Source: CAWUFC02 sp963921335
Lineage (GTDB): Bacteria > Pseudomonadota > Gammaproteobacteria > Pseudomonadales > Halieaceae
Assembly: GCA_963921335.3 (NCBI GenBank)
Contig: CAWUFC020000002.1
Location: forward strand, 434,001-498,000
DNA length: 64,000 nt
Reading direction: 5' to 3'
Made by a program: the position numbers and the translations under genes. Positions within the stretch are counted from its first letter, which is position 1. The number at the start of each line of letters is the position of its first letter. Under the pieces are notes generated by a model. It saw nothing but the letters and a program-made list of their open reading frames with translations, did no database searches and was not told where the DNA came from. Positions 43,357 through 53,172 of this stretch are shown here, one piece after another.

Positions 43357-43788
43357 TCACCCGCGGCGCCAGTCTACCTCGTGCAGCCGCTTGCGAGAAC
43401 CGAGGTCTTCTACCCCTCGCAGGGTTAGCTCGTCGCCACGCAAATCAATATGGCGAAGCTGCTCAGTGCCGACCATATTGGGATTGAGGGCATGCGCAAC
43501 CTCATGTATGACGGAATCGCCTTCCATGCGAAACGGGCCCGCGTAATGCATGTAGCTCTAAAATGCCAGGGCGCAGGCCTCTGCCGGCATTTGCTTAGGA
43601 CCCAGACCGGCGGGCAGCGAGGCGCGATCACCTGCATGGATGACAGCACTCATATAGCCGTTGTCACTGTAGACGATCAGACCACGAGCCTTTTCACCAA
43701 ACGGGTAGGTAAAGTCGTCGCTATCTTCCCAGCGCACCTTCCAGGCCACCAGTTGCCAGGCCCCCAGAAGCTGCTCACGCAGCGTCAT
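43357..43788 (-). pseudogene. Lipocalin-like protein gene with an in-frame TAG
   Basis: Lipocalin-like domain (PF13924 type), about 143 residues if intact: LLGAWQLVAWKV, GLIVYSDNGYMSAVIH, then after the stop SYMHYAGPFRMEGDSVIHEV (in part) and MVGTEQLRHIDLRGDELTL. TAG at 43560-43558 interrupts the frame between ACALAF and SYMHYAG; TTG or CTG to TAG is likely. The start overlaps the stop of the patatin gene (ATGA), so the two form an operon. Confidence 0.72.
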
Positions 43789-45407
43789 GCCACGCTGACC
43801 AGCTTGGGCTTACCGCGAGTTTTGGATTTGGCTTTTGCCCTGGGCTTGCTGCCAGTCTTGGCGGCCGGACGCTTGGGTCGGCGCCGGGCTGCCCGGGTCG
43901 GCTTTAGGTCACCACGTTCAAAGCGCTCGAGAATTTCATCAAGAGTTCGGCTGATACGGGTGCAGGTATCGATCGCTGTCAGCTCACGCCAGGTTGAACG
44001 CTCGCCTTCCTGCATCAGTGATATGAGTTCGTCCTCGGAAATATGGGACAGGGCTTTCACCGGGTTGTACCAGCGGAAATCAGGCACGATATTGATATCG
44101 CCGGTGTAAGTCTGGTCCAGCAGGCTGTGCACGCTGTTTACCAAACCGGAAAAACGTGGCCAGTCACTGCCGTGCTTTTGTACCCGCGATCGATACATGT
44201 TCAGAGCTTCACGGGTGGTTTCGATACCAAACTTACCCAAGGACGCCAGCAGTCGATTGGGCTCGCGGCCCGGCGTTAAAAACGGCAGCGCAATCGGATT
44301 GACCATGCTCACGATGGAGTGATTGGTGCTGTACAGCCGGCCCAGTCGCTTGGCCGGAAGGTCGTCACTGATAGAACCGTCTACCCACTGCCTTGAAGGC
44401 AGGTAATCCTGGGGATCGCCATACATATTGCGTGCCTGCAAGGTCACCGGGGGGAATACACCGGGTACGGCACAGGAGGCCATGACCGCAGAGCGAATAT
44501 AGACATTGGGCGAGGCAATGGCGTTGAGCAGCCGCGAGGTTTGCTGGGGTTCTGCCGGGGCTACCGATATGCTGATCTGGCGGCCGGTTTTCTCGTACGC
44601 CTCCTGGAAGGTCATATTCGGGATCATGCGCTCAACGATCGCTTCGAGATCGTTAATTTGCAGCGCCTGATTTTTGCCGAAAATCATCTTGTCGACGAAG
44701 CTGGCCTCCCTCTCCGCCTCAAAGTGCACGTTAGCGGGATCGTAGAACTTCTCGAGCTCGGCATCAGTATGGGTGCCCAGTACTCCGGCAATCATGGAGC
44801 CTGCGCTGGAACCCGAGATCACCCGCGGCAGCATTTTCTGCTCCAGCAGGGTTTTCACCACGCCCAGGTGATAAAAGCCCAGTATGCCACCGCCGCTGAG
44901 CATCAGCGCAGAGCGGCCGTAGCAGTGATTGGCCCGGTAGAAAAACTCTACTTTGTCGGAAAAAGAGATTTCATCAGACTCCAGCTCGGCCAGGTGCTGC
45001 AGTGCGAGTACTATCTCTTCCACGTAGTCTTCGATCAGCTTTTTGGTGCCAACCTTGGACTGGTGATAGAGCTTGGAGTTGCCCATCCCGCCCATGTTGC
45101 CGTGAATACCCTCGTTCAGGGTGAACAACAGCCCCACATCGTCATGACGAGCACGCAGCTGGCGCAGGCGGTCCAGCCGCCCCCGGATAGAGTTGTAGTC
45201 GTACATGGGCGTGTGATCAATCTGGCGCCAGCGATCCATGCCGCTGAGACGATCGTGCTCCTCGGCCAGTTCCCGCCATACCTCGTAGGATTCGGCGGTG
45301 GCGAGTTGTTTGTCGAGGGTTCGAAGCTTGAGATTGGTAAGCACCAGTACCTCCGGATGCCTTTGATGTTGACAGTGACAGCTTAAAGCATCCGGTGGCG
45401 AGATCAT
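43785..45407 (-). CDS. Patatin-like phospholipase with DUF3336 domain
   Basis: 540 residues in the longest frame; an internal start near VLTNLKLRTLDK would be about 25 residues shorter and fits relatives better. N-terminal DUF3336 domain (WRELAEEHDRLSGMDRWR) and a patatin domain with oxyanion GGGILGFYHLGV, nucleophile GSSAGSM and the catalytic Asp in VDGSISDDLP. The C-terminal 35 residues are strongly basic (RRRPKRPAAKTGSKPRAKAK). Relatives are TGL-like lipases and bacterial acylhydrolases acting on membrane or storage lipids. Co-transcribed with the lipocalin-like gene. Confidence 0.88.
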   Translation of the reverse strand: MISPPDALSCHCQHQRHPEVLVLTNLKLRTLDKQLATAESYEVWRELAEEHDRLSGMDRWRQIDHTPMYDYNSIRGRLDRLRQLRARHDDVGLLFTLNEGIHGNMGGMGNSKLYHQSKVGTKKLIEDYVEEIVLALQHLAELESDEISFSDKVEFFYRANHCYGRSALMLSGGGILGFYHLGVVKTLLEQKMLPRVISGSSAGSMIAGVLGTHTDAELEKFYDPANVHFEAEREASFVDKMIFGKNQALQINDLEAIVERMIPNMTFQEAYEKTGRQISISVAPAEPQQTSRLLNAIASPNVYIRSAVMASCAVPGVFPPVTLQARNMYGDPQDYLPSRQWVDGSISDDLPAKRLGRLYSTNHSIVSMVNPIALPFLTPGREPNRLLASLGKFGIETTREALNMYRSRVQKHGSDWPRFSGLVNSVHSLLDQTYTGDINIVPDFRWYNPVKALSHISEDELISLMQEGERSTWRELTAIDTCTRISRTLDEILERFERGDLKPTRAARRRPKRPAAKTGSKPRAKAKSKTRGKPKLVSVA

Positions 45408-45493
45408 AGGCGTGATCAGCGGCCAAACTAACGGTAATTAGCACACTGATCCCGATATCTAGCCCATTTACGGGGCGAAAATCTATCGCTAAA

Positions 45494-46294
45494 TCAGCCC
45501 ACACCCCCGAAAGCACGGGGCATCTGCATATTCAGGCGCTCTAGCCCTCCGTGAATGGCCAGCACCTCACCGGTAACGTAACTCGCCGCGGGTGAAGCCA
45601 GGTATAGGGCGCCCAGGGCAATGTCCTCCACCTCACCCAGGCGGGCCATGGGCGTGAGCTCGACCATGGTCTGCTCGATTTCATCATTCAGCACCGTATT
45701 GAGCGCGTCGGTCTTAATCGACCCCACGGAAATCGCGTTGACCCGAATTTTTGGCGCAAATTCCTGAGCCAGCTCGCTGGAAAGCATCGACAGGGCCCCC
45801 TTAGCCGTTCCGTAGGTAGAAAAGCAAGGCGTTGGTTTTTCACCCGCGATGGAAGAAATGTTAACGATGGAGCCACCCTCTCCGCTCTGCATCATCAGCG
45901 GCACGCAGATCCGCGTCATGGCATAAGCACTGCTGACGTTGAACAGTATGGATTGATTAAAAGCCTCTACCGGCGTATCAAGGAATGGTCGCGGCGCAGT
46001 CCCGCCAGCATTGTTAACCAGTATATCGAGCCGCCCGAACTCACTGATCGCCAGGTCCGCCAACGCCTGCAGCTGATCCTGCTCCATCACATCAGTTTTG
46101 ATCCAGGCTGCACGCTGACCCAGCGATTCTACGTCTGCAGCCACGGCGGCCAGATCGGCCTCGGTTCTGGCTCCCAACACCACGTTGGCGCCCGCCTCCG
46201 CATAAGCTCGCGCAATGCCTGCACCAATACCTTTACCGGCACCGGTAATCACCACCACCTGCCCATCCAGTCTGAATCGATCAAAAAGCGCCAT
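45494..46294 (-). CDS. Short-chain dehydrogenase/reductase (FabG-like)
   Basis: 266 residues. NAD(P) motif TGAGKGIGAGIA, NNAGG, catalytic Ser and YGTAK (STYGTAKGALSML), and C-terminal SYVTGEVLAIHGG. Classical SDR, oxidoreductase for a hydroxy or keto substrate. Divergent from the RND efflux genes; the 112-bp gap includes a TATAAA box near 46370 on the plus strand. Confidence 0.88.
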   Translation of the reverse strand: MALFDRFRLDGQVVVITGAGKGIGAGIARAYAEAGANVVLGARTEADLAAVAADVESLGQRAAWIKTDVMEQDQLQALADLAISEFGRLDILVNNAGGTAPRPFLDTPVEAFNQSILFNVSSAYAMTRICVPLMMQSGEGGSIVNISSIAGEKPTPCFSTYGTAKGALSMLSSELAQEFAPKIRVNAISVGSIKTDALNTVLNDEIEQTMVELTPMARLGEVEDIALGALYLASPAASYVTGEVLAIHGGLERLNMQMPRAFGGVG

Positions 46295-46406
46295 AGTTTT
46301 TCTCCTTATGCTTCGCTCGCTTTAAACAACCATTCTCGGGATAAACTGATCTGGTCCGCAAGTAAATTGGTATAAAATGGTAGTCCAAGTTTTGTAGGGG
46401 TTTAAG

Positions 46407-47474
46407 GTGCGCGCATACGGATTCGTCGCAGTGTTGCTGCTGGCTATTTTTGGGGCCATCGGCGGCTATCAATACTGGCGTATTTCCGCATTCGCCAATA
46501 TGGATTTCTCGCCACCACCAGTGACGATAGCCGCGGCTGAGGCCATTAATGAATCCCGGCCTCAACTGCTAACGGCTGTCGGCACCGTAAAAGCCGTGCG
46601 CGGCGTTGACCTGACTTCCGAAACCAGCGGTGAAGTCACTGCGATCAACTTTCGCTCCGGAGACGCTGTCGAACTGGGGCAGGAGCTGTTGGTCCTCAAT
46701 GACGAGGTAGAACAAGCCAGTCGCCGCAACCAGATTGCCAGCCTAGACCTGGCTAAGGTGCTGTATGAGCGCGACAGCAAGCTGATCAAGCAACATTCTA
46801 TTCCTGAGTCCCAGTACGACCGCTCCAAGGCCGATCTGGAACGAGCGCGGGCAGCACTGGCTGAAACCGAGGCCCGCATTCGCAACAAACGCATTGCCGC
46901 CCCGTTTGCGGGTACTGTGGGTATTCGCCAGGTTGACGTTGGCGACTACGTGTCACCCGGCACCCATATCGCCACACTGCAAGATCTTAGCGAGCTGGAA
47001 ATCGACTTTAACCTGCCGGCGCGTTACAGCCCCAGGCTGAAGCCCGGACTCACCATCCAGCTGTCGGTTGGCGCCTTTCCTGAGCGTCTTTTCGACGCGA
47101 CGCTGCTGGCACTGGATGCCAAGGTCGACTCTGACACCATGAATCTAATGGCGCGAGCCCGCATTAACGACAGCGAGGGGCTGCTGCCAGGCATGTTCGC
47201 CAACCTGAGCATTGACCTGGGCGAAAATCAATCCACGGTTACCGTGCCAGAGACAGCAGTCACCTATTCGATCCAGGGCAATACCATATGGATTATTGAG
47301 AACTCTGAAGGCGCTCTCAAAGTGACACCGCGCGTGGTCGAAATCGGCGCCGTCCAGGACAGTCGTATTGCGATCCTCAGCAAGCTCGGTGCCGGCGAGC
47401 GGGTTGTGACTGCAGGTCAAAACAAGCTTTACCGCGGTGCTCCTGTGGTCGTTGACGAGGCGGTAGAGCTGTAG
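46407..47474 (+). CDS. RND efflux periplasmic adaptor subunit
   Basis: 355 residues, GTG start at 46407 (TAGGGGTTTAAG upstream). One N-terminal membrane anchor (residues 5-20), lipoyl halves (TSETSGEVTAINFRSGDAVE in part and AAPFAGTVGIRQVDVGDYVSPGT in part) flanking a short alpha-hairpin, and a beta-barrel/MP domain. MexC/MexH-type membrane fusion protein. Three nucleotides separate it from the pump gene. No outer-membrane factor follows. Confidence 0.9.
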   Translation: MRAYGFVAVLLLAIFGAIGGYQYWRISAFANMDFSPPPVTIAAAEAINESRPQLLTAVGTVKAVRGVDLTSETSGEVTAINFRSGDAVELGQELLVLNDEVEQASRRNQIASLDLAKVLYERDSKLIKQHSIPESQYDRSKADLERARAALAETEARIRNKRIAAPFAGTVGIRQVDVGDYVSPGTHIATLQDLSELEIDFNLPARYSPRLKPGLTIQLSVGAFPERLFDATLLALDAKVDSDTMNLMARARINDSEGLLPGMFANLSIDLGENQSTVTVPETAVTYSIQGNTIWIIENSEGALKVTPRVVEIGAVQDSRIAILSKLGAGERVVTAGQNKLYRGAPVVVDEAVEL

Positions 47475-47477
47475 GTC

Positions 47478-50400
47478 ATGAAGTTCACCGACCTGTTCAT
47501 CAAACGTCCTGTTCTCGCCATTGTGGTGAGCTGCCTGCTGGTGATTCTCGGGGCCCAGTCCATCACCAACCTCACCATCCGTGAATTTCCAGAGCTGGAA
47601 AAAAGCGTTATCTACGTGCGCACTGCTTACCCCGGAGCCAGCGCTGAAACCGTCAAAGGCTTTGTGACTGAGCCCTTGCAAAGACGGATATCCAGCGCTC
47701 GCGGGGTGGAATACATCACCTCCGAGAGCAACCCCAGCAGCTCTACCATAGAAGTGTTTGTCAAACTCGGTGAGAACACCAGCGACGTTTTAACCGAGGT
47801 GATCGCTAAGGCCGCCGAAGCCAAGTTTGAATTACCCAGGGAAATTGAAGACCCGGTCATCACCACCCAGACCGGTGGCGATGCGATGATGTACCTGGCC
47901 TTCCTGTCAGATGAAATGACGCGCTCACAGGTGGCCGACTACCTGGTTCGCAACGTCCAGCCAGAATTGTCCACCCTGGACGGTGTAGGCCAGGCAAGGT
48001 TATTCAGCTCCAGCTTCGCCATGCGTGTGTGGCTGAATCCATCCAAGATGACGGCCTTCGGTGTGACCGCACTGGACGTCAGTAATGCCATTCGGGCCAA
48101 CAACTATATCTCTGCGCCGGGTACCACCAAAGGAGATTGGGTACGTGCCAGCGTCGACGCCCAGACCGACATGCGAGCCCCTGAGGAATTTGGCGATATC
48201 GTGGTCCGCCAGAACGGCGAGCGCAGAGTACTTCTGAGCGACGTTGCCAGCGTTGAACTTGCAGCTGAGGACTACAATTTCACATCCCTCTCCAGTGGCG
48301 AAGAAAGCGTCTTTATCGCCATCAACGAGGCACCGGGCGCCAATCCGCTCGATGTGGCCGCCAACATTAAAGGGGTGATGCCTCGGGTCGAAGAGGCACT
48401 GCCGGCTGATATGCGCTGGTTTATGGACTATGACGGCTCCGTACAGATTGAAAAGGCACTGTGGGAAGTCGTGGTGACGCTACTGGAGGCGGCGGCCATT
48501 GTGACGCTGGTGATCTACCTGTTTCTGGGCTCCATCAGAGTGGTACTCATTCCTCTCGTCACCATTCCTCTGTCCTTAGTCGGCGTTCTGTTCCTGATCT
48601 ACACCATGGGCTTCTCCATTAACCTGCTCACCCTGCTCGCCATGGTGATCGCCATCGGTCTGGTGGTGGACGATGCCATTGTGGTGGTGGAAAACGTGCA
48701 CCGTCATATCGAGGAAGGTAAGAGCCCCTATCAGGCAGCGATAGTGGGCGCTCGTCAGGTTGCCCTGCCCGTCATTGCCATGACCCTGACACTGGCTGCG
48801 GTATACGCACCTATTGGCTTCCTCGGTGGTCTGACCGGCGTATTGTTCAGTGAGTTCGCCCTGACATTGGCGGGCGCGGTCATTGTATCGGGCATCGTCG
48901 CCCTCACCCTGAGCCCGATGATGTGCTCCCGAGTCCTGACCGATCACGATCACCAGGGGCGCATGGCCGACTGGCTTGATGAGCATTTTGAATCCCTGCG
49001 CCAGGCCTACCAGAAAGCGCTGCGGAAATGCCTGAACAACCGCGGCGCAGTCTTCGTATTCGGATTTTTCATTCTACTCAGCCTGCCAGTGCTGTTTATG
49101 TTTGCCCAGAGCGAACTCGCTCCCGAGGAAGATGCAGGCCACCTTTTTGTGATCGCCAATGCGCCCGATTACAGCAACATCAACTACATGAACAAGTTCA
49201 TCGACCAAATGGTTCAGGAATGGAAGCAAGTGCCCGAGATGAGCCACGCCTGGCAGGTCAACCAGGAAGGCAACGCCTTTGGCGGCCTGACCATGGCGCC
49301 CTGGGAGGAGCGTGAGCGCAGCCAGCAGGAAGTGCAAATAGAGCTGCAGCAGCGCTTTGCTACCGTCAGTGGGCTGGAAATCTTTTCTTTCGGGTTTCCT
49401 TCACTACCGGGTTCCGACAGTGGCCTGCCGGTTAGCTTTGTCATCGCGTCGACGGCCGACTACGCCGTGATCAACGAAGTTGCCGAGCAGATACTGGCCG
49501 CTGCGCGTGAATCGGGCCTGTTTATATTTGTAAACAAAGATCTGAAGTTCAGTCGCCCGGAGATCAGTGTCAGTATCGATCGCGACCGAGCCGCAAGACT
49601 GGGACTGTCCATGCAAGACATCGGTAACACACTGCAAATCATGCTAGGTGAAGCCGAGGTCAATCGCTTCACCCTGGATGGTCGCGGCTACAAGGTCATT
49701 CCACAGGCTGATCGCGGCTTCAGGCTGACCAAGGAGTGGCTCGAGCGTTACTACGTGCGCAGCAACTCTGGCAAGCTGGTGCCCCTATCTACCGTCATTA
49801 GCCTTAGTCAGACGATCGAACCGAACAGCCTGCGCCAGTACCAACAGCTCAACAGCGCCACCATCCAGGGATTGATGATGCCACCAAACACCCTGGGCAC
49901 TGGCCTGGCATTCCTGGAAGAAAAACTGGCTGAAGTGTCACCGCCTGGCTTCCGCGCGGGCTATACCGGTCAGTCGCGTCGCTATATTCAGGAGAGCGGT
50001 GGCTTCCTGCTGCTGTTTGCAGCCTCGCTGACCCTGATCTATCTTGTGCTGGCGGCACAGTTCAACAGCTTTCGCGATCCCTTTGTGGTGCTGGTGAGTG
50101 TACCCCTCTCGGTGTTTGGTGCTGTGGTGCCCATCGCCATCGGCATGACCAGTTTCAATATCTACACCCAGGTGGGCCTACTGACTCTGATTGGCTTGAT
50201 CAGCAAGCATGGCATCCTCATTGTGGATTTCGCCAATCATATGGTGCTGGAGGGCAAGAGCCGCAAAGAGGCGGTGCTGGAAGCCGCGGGACTGCGACTG
50301 CGGCCCATCCTGATGACCACCTTTGCGACGGTGCTCGGGGTTTATCCCCTGCTGGTTGCCTCAGGCGCCGGGGCTGAAAGCCGCTTCGCCATTGGCCTGA

Positions 50401-50528
50401 TGATCACCGCGGGGATGCTGGTTGGCACCTTGTTCACGCTGTTCGTGTTGCCCAGCTTCTACCTGCCCTTCCGGCAGGAGAAGATTGCCACCCTGACCGG
50501 TGACCTGCCTGCAGCGGAGGCGACTTAA
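47478..50528 (+). CDS. RND family efflux transporter permease
   Basis: 1016 residues, AcrB/MexI-type hydrophobe-amphiphile efflux pump. FIKRPVLAIVVSCLLVILGA at the first helix, the proton-relay aspartates in GLVVDDAIVVVENVHRHIEEG (in parts, near residue 398-399), and the characteristic FIKRP start and LYLVLAAQF/ISKHGILIVDFAN late helices. Works with the adaptor upstream and a TolC-like channel encoded elsewhere. Ends 4 nt into the convergent acyl-CoA ligase gene. Confidence 0.92.
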   Translation: MKFTDLFIKRPVLAIVVSCLLVILGAQSITNLTIREFPELEKSVIYVRTAYPGASAETVKGFVTEPLQRRISSARGVEYITSESNPSSSTIEVFVKLGENTSDVLTEVIAKAAEAKFELPREIEDPVITTQTGGDAMMYLAFLSDEMTRSQVADYLVRNVQPELSTLDGVGQARLFSSSFAMRVWLNPSKMTAFGVTALDVSNAIRANNYISAPGTTKGDWVRASVDAQTDMRAPEEFGDIVVRQNGERRVLLSDVASVELAAEDYNFTSLSSGEESVFIAINEAPGANPLDVAANIKGVMPRVEEALPADMRWFMDYDGSVQIEKALWEVVVTLLEAAAIVTLVIYLFLGSIRVVLIPLVTIPLSLVGVLFLIYTMGFSINLLTLLAMVIAIGLVVDDAIVVVENVHRHIEEGKSPYQAAIVGARQVALPVIAMTLTLAAVYAPIGFLGGLTGVLFSEFALTLAGAVIVSGIVALTLSPMMCSRVLTDHDHQGRMADWLDEHFESLRQAYQKALRKCLNNRGAVFVFGFFILLSLPVLFMFAQSELAPEEDAGHLFVIANAPDYSNINYMNKFIDQMVQEWKQVPEMSHAWQVNQEGNAFGGLTMAPWEERERSQQEVQIELQQRFATVSGLEIFSFGFPSLPGSDSGLPVSFVIASTADYAVINEVAEQILAAARESGLFIFVNKDLKFSRPEISVSIDRDRAARLGLSMQDIGNTLQIMLGEAEVNRFTLDGRGYKVIPQADRGFRLTKEWLERYYVRSNSGKLVPLSTVISLSQTIEPNSLRQYQQLNSATIQGLMMPPNTLGTGLAFLEEKLAEVSPPGFRAGYTGQSRRYIQESGGFLLLFAASLTLIYLVLAAQFNSFRDPFVVLVSVPLSVFGAVVPIAIGMTSFNIYTQVGLLTLIGLISKHGILIVDFANHMVLEGKSRKEAVLEAAGLRLRPILMTTFATVLGVYPLLVASGAGAESRFAIGLMITAGMLVGTLFTLFVLPSFYLPFRQEKIATLTGDLPAAEAT

Positions 50529-52057
50529 CGCCCCGCTGTCTTGTATTGCTCTACCAGGTGGCGCTTGTAGAGCTTGCCGTTCTCCATGCGCGGCAGTTGC
50601 TCCATAAAGTCGACGGAACGTGGCACTTTAATATGCGACAGGCGCTCTCGACACCACTCGATAATATCCGCCGCGACCTCATCTGTGGCATGAGCCCAGT
50701 CCAGGGGCTGCACGACAGCTTTCACCTCTTCCCCGAACTCTTCATTGGGCACGCCAAACACCGCGACATCTGCCACTACAGGGTGACTGACCAGCAGGTT
50801 TTCCACTTCCTGGGGATAAATGTTCACACCGCCAGAGATGATCATGTAGTTCTTGCGGTCGGTCAGGAACAAAAAACCATCCTCATCAACATAACCGACA
50901 TCGCCCAGGGTAGCCCAACCTTCCTTGCTGTAGGCGCCCTTGGTTTTTTCCGGCTCATTGAAGTACTCAAACTTGGGACCATTGGCAAAGTAAACAGTAC
51001 CAACCTCGCCCTGGGCTACTTCATTACCTTCCTCATCGAGGATATGCAGCTCACCAACAATGGCCGGACCGACTGAACCCTTGTGCGTCAGCCATGAATT
51101 GGAATCGATGATGGTCATACCTGAGCCTTCTGAGCCGGCATAGTATTCGAAGATGATCGGGCCCCACCAATCGATCATTTGCTCTTTGATATCAATCGGG
51201 CATGGCGCGGCTGCGTGAATAGCGACTTTGAGGGAGCTGCAATCGTACTGGGCTCGCACTGACTCCTCCAGCTTGAGCATGCGTACAAACATGATGGGCA
51301 CCCACTGACTGTGGGTAATCTTGTGCTCCTGAATGAGCCTGATCGCCTGCTCGGGATCGAACTTCTCCATCACTACCGTGCACCCGCCTAGCGCGAGCAC
51401 CATATTGTTGTAATGCATGGGAGCAGCGTGATACAGCGGCGCCGGGGACAGGTAGCGGGTGTCGCCATCAAAACCAAAAGCCGCGGCAAAACCTGCCAGT
51501 ACAGGGCTCTCTGCGTGGATATCGTCGTCAGCCGCCTGCTGCAATACACCCTTGGGTTTGCCGGTAGTCCCGGAGGAATACAGCATCGGCACACCCGCAC
51601 ACTCATCGGCAATAGGCGTTTGCGGCTGCGCTGCCACAGCCTCTTCCCAGGATTCAAATCCGGCCCGGACCCGATTCACCATGTAGAAATATTTAATGGC
51701 CGGCACATCACCCACTAACTCTTCTGCCACTTTGGCCAGCTTGTCAGATCCGATAAATAATTGGGCTGTGCAGTTTTCCAGGATGTACTGGGTCTCTTCT
51801 TTGCGCAGGTGAGTGCTGATCGGCGTAAACACGATCCCGGAACGCATAGCGCCCTGAACGATCTCGAGAAATTGCCGGCAGTTCTCGATCATCAGGCCGA
51901 TGTGATCTCCCTTGCCAAGACCAAGGCTCCGAAACAAATGGGCAATCTGATTGGAGCGTGCTTCCAACTCCCCATAGGTGACAACTTCCCCGGTGTTGGC
52001 CATGACAATGGCGGGCTTGTCCGGTGAGTCCTTGGCAGTAACGCTGATATGTGGCAT
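50525..52057 (-). CDS. AMP-dependent acyl-CoA synthetase
   Basis: 510 residues, ANL ligase. P-loop PMLYSSGTTGKPKGVLQ, A5 EYYAGSEGSGM, A7 GWATLGDVGYVDEDGFLFLTDRKNYMI (in parts), C-terminal MENGKLYKRHLVEQY. The A5 YAGSEG variant and overall length are shared with bile-acid/steroid or long-chain ligases in alpha- and gammaproteobacteria. Divergent from the LLM gene at 52201. Confidence 0.88.
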   Translation of the reverse strand: MPHISVTAKDSPDKPAIVMANTGEVVTYGELEARSNQIAHLFRSLGLGKGDHIGLMIENCRQFLEIVQGAMRSGIVFTPISTHLRKEETQYILENCTAQLFIGSDKLAKVAEELVGDVPAIKYFYMVNRVRAGFESWEEAVAAQPQTPIADECAGVPMLYSSGTTGKPKGVLQQAADDDIHAESPVLAGFAAAFGFDGDTRYLSPAPLYHAAPMHYNNMVLALGGCTVVMEKFDPEQAIRLIQEHKITHSQWVPIMFVRMLKLEESVRAQYDCSSLKVAIHAAAPCPIDIKEQMIDWWGPIIFEYYAGSEGSGMTIIDSNSWLTHKGSVGPAIVGELHILDEEGNEVAQGEVGTVYFANGPKFEYFNEPEKTKGAYSKEGWATLGDVGYVDEDGFLFLTDRKNYMIISGGVNIYPQEVENLLVSHPVVADVAVFGVPNEEFGEEVKAVVQPLDWAHATDEVAADIIEWCRERLSHIKVPRSVDFMEQLPRMENGKLYKRHLVEQYKTAGR

Positions 52058-52200
52058 GTCGATTATCCTGTTTTTATGGTGGACTAATAATATGGACTTA
52101 CAGGGCTTACGCGCAAATGCGCCTGGCGGTTTTGCCCGCCTTTGATGACGAGAGCGCTAAAAGCCAGTACAGTGTCTCTTTTGCTCGTCAGAGACAACGT

Positions 52201-53172
52201 ATGACCAATATAGTCCTGCGCTTCGATATGCGTTGCCCCAGCTTCGGCACGCCCAGCAATGAGCTGTACTCCGAGGCCATCTCTATGTGCGAATGGGGCG
52301 ACCAGAACGGTTTCAATATTGTGCAGTTCAGCGAACATCACGGCGTAGAAGACGGTTACCTGCCCTCACCCATTGTGCTCGGCGCTGCAGTAGCGGCACG
52401 CACGGAGCAGATGTTGCTGCGCTTTGCCCTGATCACTCTGCCCTTTCACGACCCTTTGCGCATTGCTGAAGACCTGGCCGTGCTGGACAACATCAGCAAC
52501 GGCCGGGTTCACGCGATCTTTGGTGGCGGTTACGCACTGCACGAGTTCGACATGTTCGGTATCAGCCCCAAAGACAGACCCCAACTGATGGAAGAAGGCA
52601 TTCAGACCATTCGACGCGCATGGCGCGGTGAAGCCTTCGAGTACCAGGGCCGTCAGGTGCGAATCACCCCCACACCGATTCAGCCCAATGGACCTGAGAT
52701 CTGGATGGGTGGCAACAGCCCGGCAGCCGCTCGCAGGGCAGCGAGAATCTGCCAGGGGTTTTACACTGCCGAAAAAGATCTCTACCAGCACTACTTCGAT
52801 GAAGCCACTCGGCTGGGGCAAAAGCCAACGCCCTGGTGGGACATTGGCTTTGGCTTTCTGCACGTTAGCGAGGACCCTGAGAAAACCTGGCAGGCGATTG
52901 GCCCCTTTCTCGCCCACGAGTTGAATTCCTATAGCGAGTGGACCGCTCAAATCACCGGCGAGCCCTTTCAGGCGCTGGATGTGGATACGGTTCGGGCTAC
53001 CGGTCTCTACCCGGTGCTGACGCCCGAACAGGCCATAGAATACGCGAAGGAGCGCGGTACGGATGGCAACGTCACCCTGCATCCTCTCTGCGGCGGCATG
53101 CCACCCGAGCTGGGCTGGGAATCACTGCGATTATTCGTTGATGAGGTACTGCCTGCAATTAACCCGGCTTAA
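52201..53172 (+). CDS. LLM-class flavin-dependent oxidoreductase
   Basis: 323 residues from ATG 52201; the upstream open frame is unlikely coding. Luciferase-like fold with MCEWGDQNGFNIVQFSEHHG (in part), LPFHDPLRIAEDLAVLDNIS, GRVHAIFGGGYALHEF and ITPTPIQPNGPEIWMGGNSP (in part). The SEHHG signature is that of bacterial luciferase-like FMN enzymes rather than the F420 type. Its last codons overlap the convergent PepD gene by 4 nt. Confidence 0.85.
   Translation: MTNIVLRFDMRCPSFGTPSNELYSEAISMCEWGDQNGFNIVQFSEHHGVEDGYLPSPIVLGAAVAARTEQMLLRFALITLPFHDPLRIAEDLAVLDNISNGRVHAIFGGGYALHEFDMFGISPKDRPQLMEEGIQTIRRAWRGEAFEYQGRQVRITPTPIQPNGPEIWMGGNSPAAARRAARICQGFYTAEKDLYQHYFDEATRLGQKPTPWWDIGFGFLHVSEDPEKTWQAIGPFLAHELNSYSEWTAQITGEPFQALDVDTVRATGLYPVLTPEQAIEYAKERGTDGNVTLHPLCGGMPPELGWESLRLFVDEVLPAINPA

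Noticed and set aside
43558..43560. TAG in the lipocalin-like gene as pyrrolysine
   Set aside because: No methylamine methyltransferase context and no pyl genes visible; position is a likely Leu.
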